Source: Thermotogaceae bacterium | Lineage (GTDB): Bacteria; Thermotogota; Thermotogae; Thermotogales; Thermotogaceae | Direction: 5' to 3' | DNA length: 5,692 nucleotides | NCBI GenBank assembly: GCA_021161105.1 | Contig: JAGHBG010000026.1 | Span: 1-5,692, forward strand | In this document: piece after piece, positions 1 through 5,692 of the stretch | How positions within the stretch are numbered: the first letter of the stretch is position 1 | Layout: every line of letters starts with the position of its first letter | Position numbers and translations under genes: made by a program | The notes under the pieces: generated by a model | Told to the model about the DNA's origin: nothing | Seen by the model: the letters and a program-made list of their open reading frames with translations, nothing else | Databases searched by the model: none

Positions 1-1074
1 AATATCTCTTCCATATAGTACAACTCTTGCATTAACATTATCATCTTTTAGGTTCTTCAACTTTATTTCGAGTGTTCTCTCATAGCTATCTTTAGAAATT
101 CTTTTTGATTGGAGTACGGCTATTTTCCCCATAACATCTTTTGTTTTGTTTTCAATGATCTTTACACAGTCTCCTTTTGAACTTCCTTGAAGTTTAAAGT
201 TCCCAACAGGAACGTTTCCATCTTCTGTATCTTTGAAAATAATTACCTCGCCGTCTGGAACATAAAAACCCAGGCCATTGTAAGGATCATTCTTTATGTA
301 TATAACATATTGAGCTTCCTGATAGGGAGTAGAATTTACTATTGAAAAGGAAAGTTCATATTTCTTTTCGATTTCGTTTATTATGGTATCAAAAACTCCT
401 GCACCTGCTCCATGTAAAAGACCTTCCATGTTTCCTATATGAAATACATATCTCTCATAAAACTGAGAAACATCTGGCGAAATTGGAAGAGATGTTACAG
501 CTTTTGAAGGGGAAACTTGTCTTGTTCCAGCTTCTTGTGGAGAATTGTACAGTCTGCCAGATATAAGGTAAACATCCCCTTCATTAATACAAGAACTTTG
601 TAGATTTACGCTCATTCCCAGTTCTCTCTCATCTCTAAAGGTATACAAAGCTTTCCAATATCCACTACATGCAAATAACATTTTCGTGCTTTCGCTGACA
701 TGGAGAATTCTATTTATTTTTCCATCCCACGTGAATTCATACCATCCTTTCCCTTCAGGAAGATATGTGTAGTATTTGCCACTGTTACCTTTAAATATAA
801 TTGGGGAAGAATTTAGAAATTGCAAAGGTTCGTTTGGAATATCATCGATTTTAACAAGTCTTACCTTTTTGATTATCTCCTGCCAGTTTGGTCTGTTGTC
901 TTCTATCCACCATTGTCCGCTTTGGGAGTAAACAACATTCACATTATTTGGAAGTATTATGTCTTCGTTAACATCTTTCCAGTAGAGTGTGGCATCTTCA
1001 AAAATGTATACGGCTTGGGATAAAAGATATGTTGTTATCAAGAAAACAAAAGTCAGGATTAAGGATCTATTCAT
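1..1074 (-). CDS. Secreted DUF4139 domain-containing protein (3' end beyond window)
   Basis: The frame is open from an ATG at 1074 to the window edge (358 codons, no stop), so the C-terminus is missing. Residues 1-21 form a signal peptide: basic N-terminus (MNR), hydrophobic core LILTFVFLITTYLL, and an SQA site for signal peptidase I with probable cleavage after Ala21. The mature part is beta-rich with many aromatic residues. Residues about 137-180 (SGYWKALYTF, then a stretch ending GRLYNSP) resemble the middle region of DUF4139 proteins. Residues about 240-358 resemble their C-terminal beta domain: YVIYIKND, VPDGEVIIFKD, a GNFKLQG strand pair, then a strand ending YERTLEIKLKNLKDDNV. By comparison with the family I infer that only a few tens of residues are missing. 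Cys136, Cys162 and Cys303 could allow a disulfide after export. The role of DUF4139 proteins is not established; an envelope or extracellular location is inferred. The gene follows mrnC after 1 nt and has a strong SD (GGAGGTGG, spacing 6), so it should be well translated from the shared mRNA. The family call is from pattern memory, not a search. Confidence 0.8.
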   Translation of the reverse strand, partial: MNRSLILTFVFLITTYLLSQAVYIFEDATLYWKDVNEDIILPNNVNVVYSQSGQWWIEDNRPNWQEIIKKVRLVKIDDIPNEPLQFLNSSPIIFKGNSGKYYTYLPEGKGWYEFTWDGKINRILHVSESTKMLFACSGYWKALYTFRDERELGMSVNLQSSCINEGDVYLISGRLYNSPQEAGTRQVSPSKAVTSLPISPDVSQFYERYVFHIGNMEGLLHGAGAGVFDTIINEIEKKYELSFSIVNSTPYQEAQYVIYIKNDPYNGLGFYVPDGEVIIFKDTEDGNVPVGNFKLQGSSKGDCVKIIENKTKDVMGKIAVLQSKRISKDSYERTLEIKLKNLKDDNVNARVVLYGRDI

Positions 1075-1075
1075 T

Positions 1076-1450
1076 TTAATCCACCTCCGATAATATTTTC
1101 TTTAATCTTTCAAAGTCTTTCTTAAGAAAAAGGTAGCCTATTAATGCTTCAAGGCCTGTGCTGTTTCTATAATCTCTATCGTTTCCATGCCTTGTAGCGG
1201 CTTTACTATTCATAGCTCTTTTGACAATTGCTTTTTCTTCGTCAGTAAGGTAAAACATAATTCGCTCCAAATTCTTCGATTGACCTGATTTTGATACCAT
1301 ACTCTTTATATTCTTCTCTATCTCCGAAGGTTTTTTTAGATTTATATACTTCAGCTTTGAATAAAGCGATATCACGGCATCACCTATATAAGCAAAATAA
1401 GTTACAGGAAGTTCTTTAAGATCAATTTCAGGGATTTCAAATATTTTCAT
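1076..1450 (-). CDS. mrnC: Mini-ribonuclease III (MrnC)
   Basis: This encodes a 124-residue RNase III-type catalytic domain without a dsRNA-binding domain, close to the usual Mini-III size of about 130-145 residues. In Bacillus, Mini-III trims the double-stranded ends of 23S rRNA precursor; the same role here is inferred. Visible family motifs are YIGDAV (residues 21-26, with catalytic Asp24), LTDEE (68-72), the RAMNSK segment (78-83), and YRNSTGLEALIGYL (94-107), which carries the second acidic metal ligand Glu101. Fully ordered motifs and a normal C-terminus argue against decay. The open frame extends to an ATG at 1459 that overlaps the upstream stop (ATGA). However, the SD AAGGA (1460-1464) directly abuts that ATG and lies 9 nt from the ATG at 1450, so I chose 1450; the longer 127-residue form remains possible. 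The gene ends with TAA at 1076-1078, and its last codons (Glu-Val-Asp) also form the SD of the next gene. Confidence 0.9.
   Translation of the reverse strand: MKIFEIPEIDLKELPVTYFAYIGDAVISLYSKLKYINLKKPSEIEKNIKSMVSKSGQSKNLERIMFYLTDEEKAIVKRAMNSKAATRHGNDRDYRNSTGLEALIGYLFLKKDFERLKKILSEVD
1081..1088 (-). promoter_or_regulatory. Shine-Dalgarno site of the DUF4139 gene, inside mrnC
   Basis: On the minus strand this reads GGAGGTGG, close to the ideal anti-16S complement, and ends 6 nt before the ATG at 1074. It encodes the end of MrnC, so ribosomes terminating on mrnC pass over it. It is the strongest of the internal SD sites and supports the 1074 start. Confidence 0.8.
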
Positions 1451-1455
1451 TGCTA

Positions 1456-2649
1456 TCATTCCTTAAACTTAATGGTACCATCGGATCCTATTGATGCTAT
1501 TTTGTTTTCGATCAGATACTCAACAACTGTCCTTTTATCAGCATGCAGAAAACTGGCCAATTCCTCTATATTTATGCTCATTCTGTTTAGTTCACTGATT
1601 CCCCATTTTGATTTAAGAAATTTTATTCTACCCTCTATCTTAGAACCTGTTTCTTTGAGTTTTTTCATATTTTGTATTCTTTTTAAACTGGCTTTTAAAA
1701 TCTCCAGAGCAAATTTTTTATTGGCTTCGAGGGATTTTCTGATAGAGTCTTTGGAGAATAGTAGAGCCTGGACAGGTCTGGGAGCCATAATTGTGGCGGT
1801 TCTTGGAAGATCACCTATGGTAGAAACTTCTCCGACAATCTCGGCAGGACCTAAAAATGTAATAAGGACGGGATTTTTCGAAGAGAATCTCCAGACTCTT
1901 ACATAACCACTTAAGATGAAGAAAACGTCGTTTCCATATTCCCCTTCGATCATCATCACAGTTTTTGGTGGTATATAAATACCATGTTTTAAGTACATAT
2001 TTAACATACCGTCGATATTCTCTACTCCTTTGGTTAATATTTCCAACAAAAGAGTAAAGGATATATGTTTTTGGTATTTATCAACATGCCTCCTTAAAAT
2101 ATTAAATCTTTCCATAATAGCTTTTGGGTTCACAAAATAAAGGCAAAGTGTTTTCAATATTTCTATTTCATTATCCATTTCCTCACTAAAAAGTCTCTTT
2201 GGTATCTGGGAGAGGTTTTTATAAGCTTCATCAAATTCTCCTCTTTCGATTTGCTTTCTTGCAAGAAAATACTTTGATTTTTTGAAATCATTAAAGAATC
2301 TCCAGCTTCCTTTTGTAACAGTTTTAATTATTTCCCTTACTTTATCTACCGGTTTTAATTCTGATGAGAAACCTTTATTTACGTAAGTTAATCTATCGAA
2401 ACTTCGTTCAAGAAGTTCATAGGTGAACTCAATATCCTTGATGTCTGCAAGCTCAACATCGGAATCGGCTATTGCGCTTTCTGGAGAGATTTTATCCTTT
2501 AGTATAGACCATTCTGCTATGATAGATGATTCACCAGAAGTTACAGAATAACCTAATGTGGAAGTTAATTTTACTTTACCCTTTAAGATAATATAAGCTT
2601 TATCAAGATTTTCTCCCTCTTTAAAGATAATTTCTCCAGTTTTATACAT
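1456..2649 (-). CDS. Tandem cyclic-nucleotide-binding-domain protein with C-terminal Crp-like HTH
   Basis: The product has 397 residues from the ATG at 2649. Residues about 2-72 resemble a cNMP-binding beta-roll (YKTGEIIFKEGE, then AYIILKGKVKL), but the phosphate-binding cassette is degenerate: Glu46 is kept while the Arg position falls in ISPESA. Residues about 100-215 are helical, with a TPR-like half repeat at 129-150 (ARKQIERGEFDEAYKNL). Residues about 220-315 form a second cNMP domain: TVMMIEGEYGNDVFFILSG, then a cassette with Gly273-Glu274 and Arg283-Thr284 (GEVSTIG, PRTATI) that looks ligand-competent. Residues about 316-345 fit the long dimerisation helix of Crp-type regulators, and 359-386 (INIEELASFLHADKRTVVEYL) fit a winged HTH. 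I infer a cytoplasmic, ligand-responsive DNA-binding regulator; ligand and targets are unknown. The longest frame starts at GTG 2658, overlapping the upstream stop, but that GTG shares its first G with the SD GGAG, whereas ATG 2649 has 8 nt spacing. Crp is about 210 residues, so this is nearly twice that size. The stop TGA lies at 1456-1458. Confidence 0.85.
   Translation of the reverse strand: MYKTGEIIFKEGENLDKAYIILKGKVKLTSTLGYSVTSGESSIIAEWSILKDKISPESAIADSDVELADIKDIEFTYELLERSFDRLTYVNKGFSSELKPVDKVREIIKTVTKGSWRFFNDFKKSKYFLARKQIERGEFDEAYKNLSQIPKRLFSEEMDNEIEILKTLCLYFVNPKAIMERFNILRRHVDKYQKHISFTLLLEILTKGVENIDGMLNMYLKHGIYIPPKTVMMIEGEYGNDVFFILSGYVRVWRFSSKNPVLITFLGPAEIVGEVSTIGDLPRTATIMAPRPVQALLFSKDSIRKSLEANKKFALEILKASLKRIQNMKKLKETGSKIEGRIKFLKSKWGISELNRMSINIEELASFLHADKRTVVEYLIENKIASIGSDGTIKFKE
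1460..1464 (-). promoter_or_regulatory. Shine-Dalgarno site deciding the mrnC start
   Basis: On the minus strand this reads AAGGA and forms most of the last two sense codons (Lys-Glu) of the upstream cNMP gene. It touches the ATG at 1459 with zero spacing but lies 9 nt before the in-frame ATG at 1450. This favours 1450 as the real start. Confidence 0.6.
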
Positions 2650-2654
2650 AACAA

Positions 2655-3089
2655 TCACTCCATAGGTGAGATTAAAACGCCTTTTAAAGCTTCACTCATT
2701 AAAAGAATAGGACTTATGGCGTTGATATCAAATTCTTGGAATAATTCAAAGTTATCAGGATCGTATACCCTGGCTATAACTTTTCTTACTCCAAAGACTC
2801 GTTTAGCAATCATTGAAACCATAAAATTCACATTATCATTATTCGTTAGGGCCAAGAAAACATCGGCCTTTTCTATTTTTGCAGCCTTTAAGTTCTCCAC
2901 TTCTGTTGCATCTCCATGTACAGTGAAACCAGAAAATTCCGGTGATAAGAGTTCAAATGCTTTTTCATTCTTATCTATTATAACAACATTATGACCTTCA
3001 GAAGAAGCGTAGTTAGCAACGATGGAACCCATCCTCCCACATCCAACTATGATTACGTAAAAACTTTTCTTTTTTTTGGTCTTTTTCAC
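2655..3089 (-). CDS. Stand-alone RCK_N (TrkA-N/KTN) NAD-binding protein
   Basis: The product has 144 residues and starts at GTG 3089. It is a single Rossmann-fold domain of the kind that gates TrkH/KtrB-type potassium transporters. Visible motifs are a first strand leading into GCGRMG (residues 16-21, the GxGxxG dinucleotide loop), Asp39 at the end of strand 2 (VVIID, ribose binding), HGDAT (58-62), LTNNDNVN (81-88) and IARVYDPD (105-112). The chain ends soon after the Rossmann fold, with no RCK_C (TrkA-C) domain and no transmembrane helix. The N-terminus is a lysine-rich tail (MKKTKKKK) read from an A-rich stretch. By family knowledge it would sit in the cytoplasm as an octameric gating ring or part of one, sensing NAD(H) or nucleotides; its transporter partner is not in the window. 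An NAD-dependent regulator unrelated to potassium is possible. It follows tsaD by 4 nt. No upstream in-frame ATG exists before the tsaD stop region, and Met20 lies inside the Rossmann loop, so GTG is the only sensible start. Confidence 0.87.
   Translation of the reverse strand: MKKTKKKKSFYVIIVGCGRMGSIVANYASSEGHNVVIIDKNEKAFELLSPEFSGFTVHGDATEVENLKAAKIEKADVFLALTNNDNVNFMVSMIAKRVFGVRKVIARVYDPDNFELFQEFDINAISPILLMSEALKGVLISPME
2658..2661 (-). promoter_or_regulatory. Shine-Dalgarno site deciding the cNMP-protein start
   Basis: On the minus strand this reads GGAG, continuing as GGAGTGA through the stop codon of the RCK_N gene. It is 8 nt upstream of ATG 2649, an ordinary spacing. The alternative GTG at 2658 uses the last G of this element and so cannot be served by it, which makes 2649 the better start. 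Confidence 0.6.
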
Positions 3090-3093
3090 ATGC

Positions 3094-3102
3094 TCACCCC
3101 TT
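3094..3102 (-). promoter_or_regulatory. Shine-Dalgarno site of the RCK_N gene, overlapping the tsaD stop
   Basis: On the minus strand this reads AAGGGGTGA, one base short of the ideal AAGGAGGTGA. It consists of the last two codons and TGA stop of tsaD. It ends 4 nt before GTG 3089 (7 nt from the G run), which supports the GTG start. An overlapping out-of-frame ATG at 3089-3091 is followed at once by TGA. Confidence 0.65.
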
Positions 3103-4086
3103 ATCCAGGCTCAGATTAGGGACAGCATTAAGCTCTATATCAGAAGTATACCCCTTTTTGTATAAAAAATATCCTGCTCTTGCTATCATGGCAGCATTAT
3201 CAGTACATAAAGAAAGTTCTGGAAAGAATATACTGTAGTTCCATTTTTCTGCATATTCTTTTGCCTTCTCTCTTAATCTTTTGTTTGCAGAAACACCACC
3301 AACAAAAACCACATTCCTAATGTTGTGATCTCTTGCGGCTTTGAATACCTTTTTTACAAGGACATCTACGATGGCTTCTTGAAAAGAAGCAGCAATGTCA
3401 GAAATATTAGCTTTTGGATGGTCTCTGACAAAGTAAAGAACAGAAGTTTTAAGTCCAGCAAAGGAAAAGTTGTAATCTTTGGAATTTAAAAGCGGCCTTG
3501 GAAATTTATAAATATGTGGATTTCCATTTTCAGCAGCTTTTTGAATAGCAGGGCCTCCAGGATAACCAAGATTTAAAACTCTTGCAACTTTATCAAAAGC
3601 TTCTCCTGCAGCGTCATCAACAGTTTTGCCTAATACTTTCACTGTCGTTTCATTTTCAACATAAACAATTTCGGTGTGCCCTCCTGAGGCAAGAAGAGCT
3701 ACAAATGGGAATTCAACTTTTTTGGAAAAGAAAATCGAATGAATATGTCCAAGCAAATGATTGACAGCAACTAATGGTATGTTTCTGCTCATTGCTATAC
3801 CTTTGGCCACTGATATGCCTACAAGTAAAGCTCCAACAAGACCCGGTCCATATGTAACAGCAACAAGATCTATGTCATTTGGCTTAACAACGTCGAAAGC
3901 CTGTTTGAGAAGGTATTTTATATTGGACACATGATGTCTTGATGCGATTTCTGGCACTACTCCTCCAAATTTTTTATGAACATCAATTTGGGAAGATACA
4001 AAGTTAACTATTATTTTTTCTCCTTCTTCTAAAACAGCTACTGCAGTTTCATCACATGAAGTTTCTATACCAAGTACTTTCACCAT
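3094..4086 (-). CDS. tsaD: tRNA N6-adenosine threonylcarbamoyltransferase TsaD
   Basis: The product has 330 residues, a normal bacterial TsaD length. TsaD (Kae1/YgjD/Gcp family, ASKHA fold) transfers the threonylcarbamoyl group from TC-AMP to A37 of ANN-decoding tRNAs to make t6A; it works in the cytoplasm with TsaB and TsaE, using TC-AMP from TsaC/TsaC2. Visible motifs are GIETSCDET (residues 6-14), GGVVPEIASRHH (41-52), YGPGLVGALLVG (79-90), the metal-binding NHLLGH (His110 and His114), ASGGHTEIVY (133-142), the GYPGGP loop (174-179), FSFAGLKTS (207-215), the GGVSANKRLR segment (263-272) and CTDNAAMIA (294-302, third metal ligand Asp296). All key residues are present. The start is ATG 4086, preceded by AAGGAGGAGT (4087-4096), an excellent SD that begins in the smc stop codon. 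The gap from smc is 8 nt. The terminal codons (Lys-Gly-stop) build the SD of the next gene. None of the other Tsa proteins is in the window. Confidence 0.98.
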   Translation of the reverse strand: MVKVLGIETSCDETAVAVLEEGEKIIVNFVSSQIDVHKKFGGVVPEIASRHHVSNIKYLLKQAFDVVKPNDIDLVAVTYGPGLVGALLVGISVAKGIAMSRNIPLVAVNHLLGHIHSIFFSKKVEFPFVALLASGGHTEIVYVENETTVKVLGKTVDDAAGEAFDKVARVLNLGYPGGPAIQKAAENGNPHIYKFPRPLLNSKDYNFSFAGLKTSVLYFVRDHPKANISDIAASFQEAIVDVLVKKVFKAARDHNIRNVVFVGGVSANKRLREKAKEYAEKWNYSIFFPELSLCTDNAAMIARAGYFLYKKGYTSDIELNAVPNLSLDKG

Positions 4087-4094
4087 ACTCCTCC

Positions 4095-5692
4095 TTACCC
4101 GGTTTTGAGCATCTCCACTGGTATTACAATAGATACTCCTCCACTCATTGTTACACCGTGAAGGAGATCAGCAGCTTCCATAACAAGTTTGTTATGGGTT
4201 ATAACAAGAAATTGAGTATTTTTTGAAAGCTCTTTTAAAAACTGGGCGTACCTTTCTGCGTTATAGTCATCAAGAGGTCCGTCCACTTCATCAAGAACGT
4301 AAAATGGGCTGGGATTAACTTGAAGAAATGAGAACAGTAATGCAATAGCAACAAGAGCCTTTTCTCCTCCAGAAAGAAGCTGCAACTTTTGTATTCTTTT
4401 TCCAGACTTTTTAACTACAATTTCGAGATCGGCTTCCAGAACATCTTCTGACGTCATCCTTATTTTTCCTTCGCCACCAAAGAAAAGTTCTGAAATGTAA
4501 TTTGAAAAAACTTCATTTACTTTGTTGTAGACTTCCATGAATCTTCTTTTTGCTTCTTCTTCCGTCTTTTTAATAATTTCGTTGAGTTTATTTTTTGCTT
4601 TTTCGAGATCATCTTTTTGCTTTGAAAGTTCTGCATATTCTTTTTCTACCTGTTTATACTCCTCAATCGCATCGAAATCAACTGAACCTATTCTTTTTAT
4701 TTTACCGGAAAGTTCGCTCATCTCATCTTTTATCTTACTTAGCTGCTCATCAGAAATTATTTCTACATTATTATAATCAGCAACTTCTTCATTGTATCTT
4801 TGGATTCTGATTTCGATATCTTGATAAGCAAGTTCATACCTATGAACTTCTTCATTTAAGTTTTCCTTTTTTTCCTTGAGTGTTGTCATCAGACCTTCGA
4901 TTTCTTCCATTTCACGCAGAATGACTGTTTTATCTTCGCTGTGAACATCCATGTTGCTTAAGATATCCTCAAGTTCTTTTGATATTGTTCTGAGTTCTTC
5001 TTCAATTTGGGATAGCTGTTTTTTATTTTCATCGATTTCTTTCTCCAGTTCTTCTTTTTCCTTTTCAAGTTCCAGTAAATTTTTCTTTAAGATGCTCTTT
5101 CTGTTTTCAATGTCTTGGAGTTCTAATTCATAGTTTTGTATCCTTTGTGAGAGTTCATTCAGATTCATTTTCTTAGATATAAGGTTGCTTCCAATATCAT
5201 CTAACTTTTGCCTGAATTTTTGAAGTTCCTGTGAAGAACCCTGAGCTTCTTTTTCAAGTTCATGCAAACTTTCTTTTTTCAACTTCAGCTCATTTGATAA
5301 TCTATCCATTCTTGCTTTCATTCCGGAAATTTTACCTTTGTATTCAACATAGAGCTTCTCAAGATCAGAGATTTCTTTTTCGATTGAAAGAGCCGTTTTT
5401 GAAAGTTCTTTTCTTATGGCTAAGGCCGAGCTGTTTTTAGCAGAAATCTCGGAAAGCTCCGAATTTACAACATCTTCGTGTTTTGATAGGGACAATATCT
5501 CCTTTTCTATATCTTCTCTTTTCTTTTCAAATTCCTCCACTGCTTTATTTATTTCTTCGAGTCTTTCTCTGAGTTCTGCTAATCTGGTTTTTCTTCCAAG
5601 AAGTCCTTCTCTTGATTTACTGCTTCCACCACTTATTGCACCTCTTGTGCTTATTATGTCACCGTCAAGACTTACTATTCTTCCTCTTACAT
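4095..5692 (-). CDS. smc: Chromosome segregation ATPase SMC, C-terminal portion (5' end beyond window)
   Basis: The frame is open from the right edge, where codons start at 5690, to TAA at 4095-4097: 531 visible residues, somewhat under half of a typical SMC of about 1,150-1,190. Visible residues 1-20 are the end of the hinge (VRGRIVSLDGD, RGAISGGSS), so the gene clearly continues upstream; the GTG at 5538-5540 inside the coiled coil is not a start. Residues about 30-380 are a long heptad-type coiled coil rich in Glu, Lys, Leu and Ser. The conserved head-proximal segment IKRIGSVDFDAIEEY lies near 331-345. The C-terminal ATPase half follows: ELFFGGEGKI (401-410), ABC signature LSGGEKALVAIALLFS (439-454), Walker B with D-loop FYVLDEVDGPLDD (463-475) and H-loop VITHNK (496-501), then MEAADLLHGVTM. 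SMC dimers with ScpA/ScpB extrude and align chromosomal DNA; neither partner is visible here. The segment before the signature reads KKSGKR where many bacterial SMCs have a PPGKK-like stretch. Confidence 0.97.
   Translation of the reverse strand, partial: VRGRIVSLDGDIISTRGAISGGSSKSREGLLGRKTRLAELRERLEEINKAVEEFEKKREDIEKEILSLSKHEDVVNSELSEISAKNSSALAIRKELSKTALSIEKEISDLEKLYVEYKGKISGMKARMDRLSNELKLKKESLHELEKEAQGSSQELQKFRQKLDDIGSNLISKKMNLNELSQRIQNYELELQDIENRKSILKKNLLELEKEKEELEKEIDENKKQLSQIEEELRTISKELEDILSNMDVHSEDKTVILREMEEIEGLMTTLKEKKENLNEEVHRYELAYQDIEIRIQRYNEEVADYNNVEIISDEQLSKIKDEMSELSGKIKRIGSVDFDAIEEYKQVEKEYAELSKQKDDLEKAKNKLNEIIKKTEEEAKRRFMEVYNKVNEVFSNYISELFFGGEGKIRMTSEDVLEADLEIVVKKSGKRIQKLQLLSGGEKALVAIALLFSFLQVNPSPFYVLDEVDGPLDDYNAERYAQFLKELSKNTQFLVITHNKLVMEAADLLHGVTMSGGVSIVIPVEMLKTG

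Noticed and set aside
342..1023. Plus-strand open frames of 74 and 67 codons (342-566, 820-1023)
   Set aside because: Both lie antisense to a continuous 358-codon minus-strand frame with a signal peptide, a strong SD and family-like motifs. Their translations look like low-complexity shadow sequence.
1472..2994. Plus-strand frames of 144 and 92 codons opposite the cNMP and RCK_N genes
   Set aside because: The minus-strand products carry clear conserved motifs along their whole length. The plus-strand frames have no SD and no recognisable domain.
4537..5440. Several Ser/Phe-rich plus-strand frames opposite smc
   Set aside because: Ser/Phe/Leu-rich frames are the expected antisense reading of Glu/Lys/Leu-rich coiled-coil codons, not membrane proteins.
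5538..5540. GTG as a start for a 481-residue coiled-coil protein
   Set aside because: The frame continues upstream without a stop to the window edge and encodes the end of an SMC hinge (VSLDGD, AISGGSS), so this is an internal Val codon of smc.
4600..5560. Repetitive TTC/TTT-rich tract suggesting a DNA repeat
   Set aside because: It is compositional: the complementary strand encodes Glu/Lys-rich heptads. No periodic identical units are visible.
1..5692. Search by eye for CRISPR arrays, tRNA genes, terminators, riboswitches or IS ends
   Set aside because: None was seen. Gaps between genes are 8 nt or less, and no hairpin followed by a T run on the coding strand was found at a gene end.

Overview
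The window is a tightly packed, single-direction gene block. Six protein-coding genes lie on the minus strand, so transcription runs from the right edge (position 5692) to the left edge (position 1). In transcription order they are: the C-terminal part of smc (chromosome condensation ATPase, entering from beyond the right edge); tsaD (t6A tRNA modification); a short single-domain RCK_N/TrkA-N NAD-binding protein; a protein with two cyclic-nucleotide-binding-like domains and a C-terminal Crp-like helix-turn-helix; a Mini-ribonuclease III (mrnC); and a secreted DUF4139-type protein running off the left edge.

The organism looks like an AT-rich bacterium, judged by eye. Its arginine codons are mostly AGA, its proteins are rich in Lys, Glu and Ile, and its Shine-Dalgarno sites are strong. 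Mini-III plus bacterial-type SMC and TsaD rule out an archaeon. My best guess is a Thermotogota-like thermophile, but a low-GC Firmicute relative cannot be excluded from sequence reading alone.

Layout: intergenic gaps are only 8, 4, 5, 5 and 1 nt with the starts chosen here. No stretch over 300 bases lacks a gene, and I see no terminator, internal promoter, RNA gene, repeat array, mobile element or CRISPR. At every junction the ribosome binding site of the downstream gene lies in, or directly touches, the last codons or stop codon of the upstream gene. This suggests one polycistronic mRNA with translational coupling. These sites also decide two starts: both the cyclic-nucleotide protein and mrnC are better started at an in-frame ATG three codons inside the longest open frame.

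Functionally the block mixes information-processing housekeeping (smc, tsaD, mrnC) with a likely sensory pair (RCK_N protein and cNMP-binding/HTH protein) and an exported protein of unknown function. The sensory pair is the part most likely to hold undescribed biology. A stand-alone RCK_N subunit without RCK_C or a visible channel sits directly upstream of a regulator with one degenerate and one apparently intact nucleotide-binding cassette. Nothing here looks recently transferred or like a defence system.
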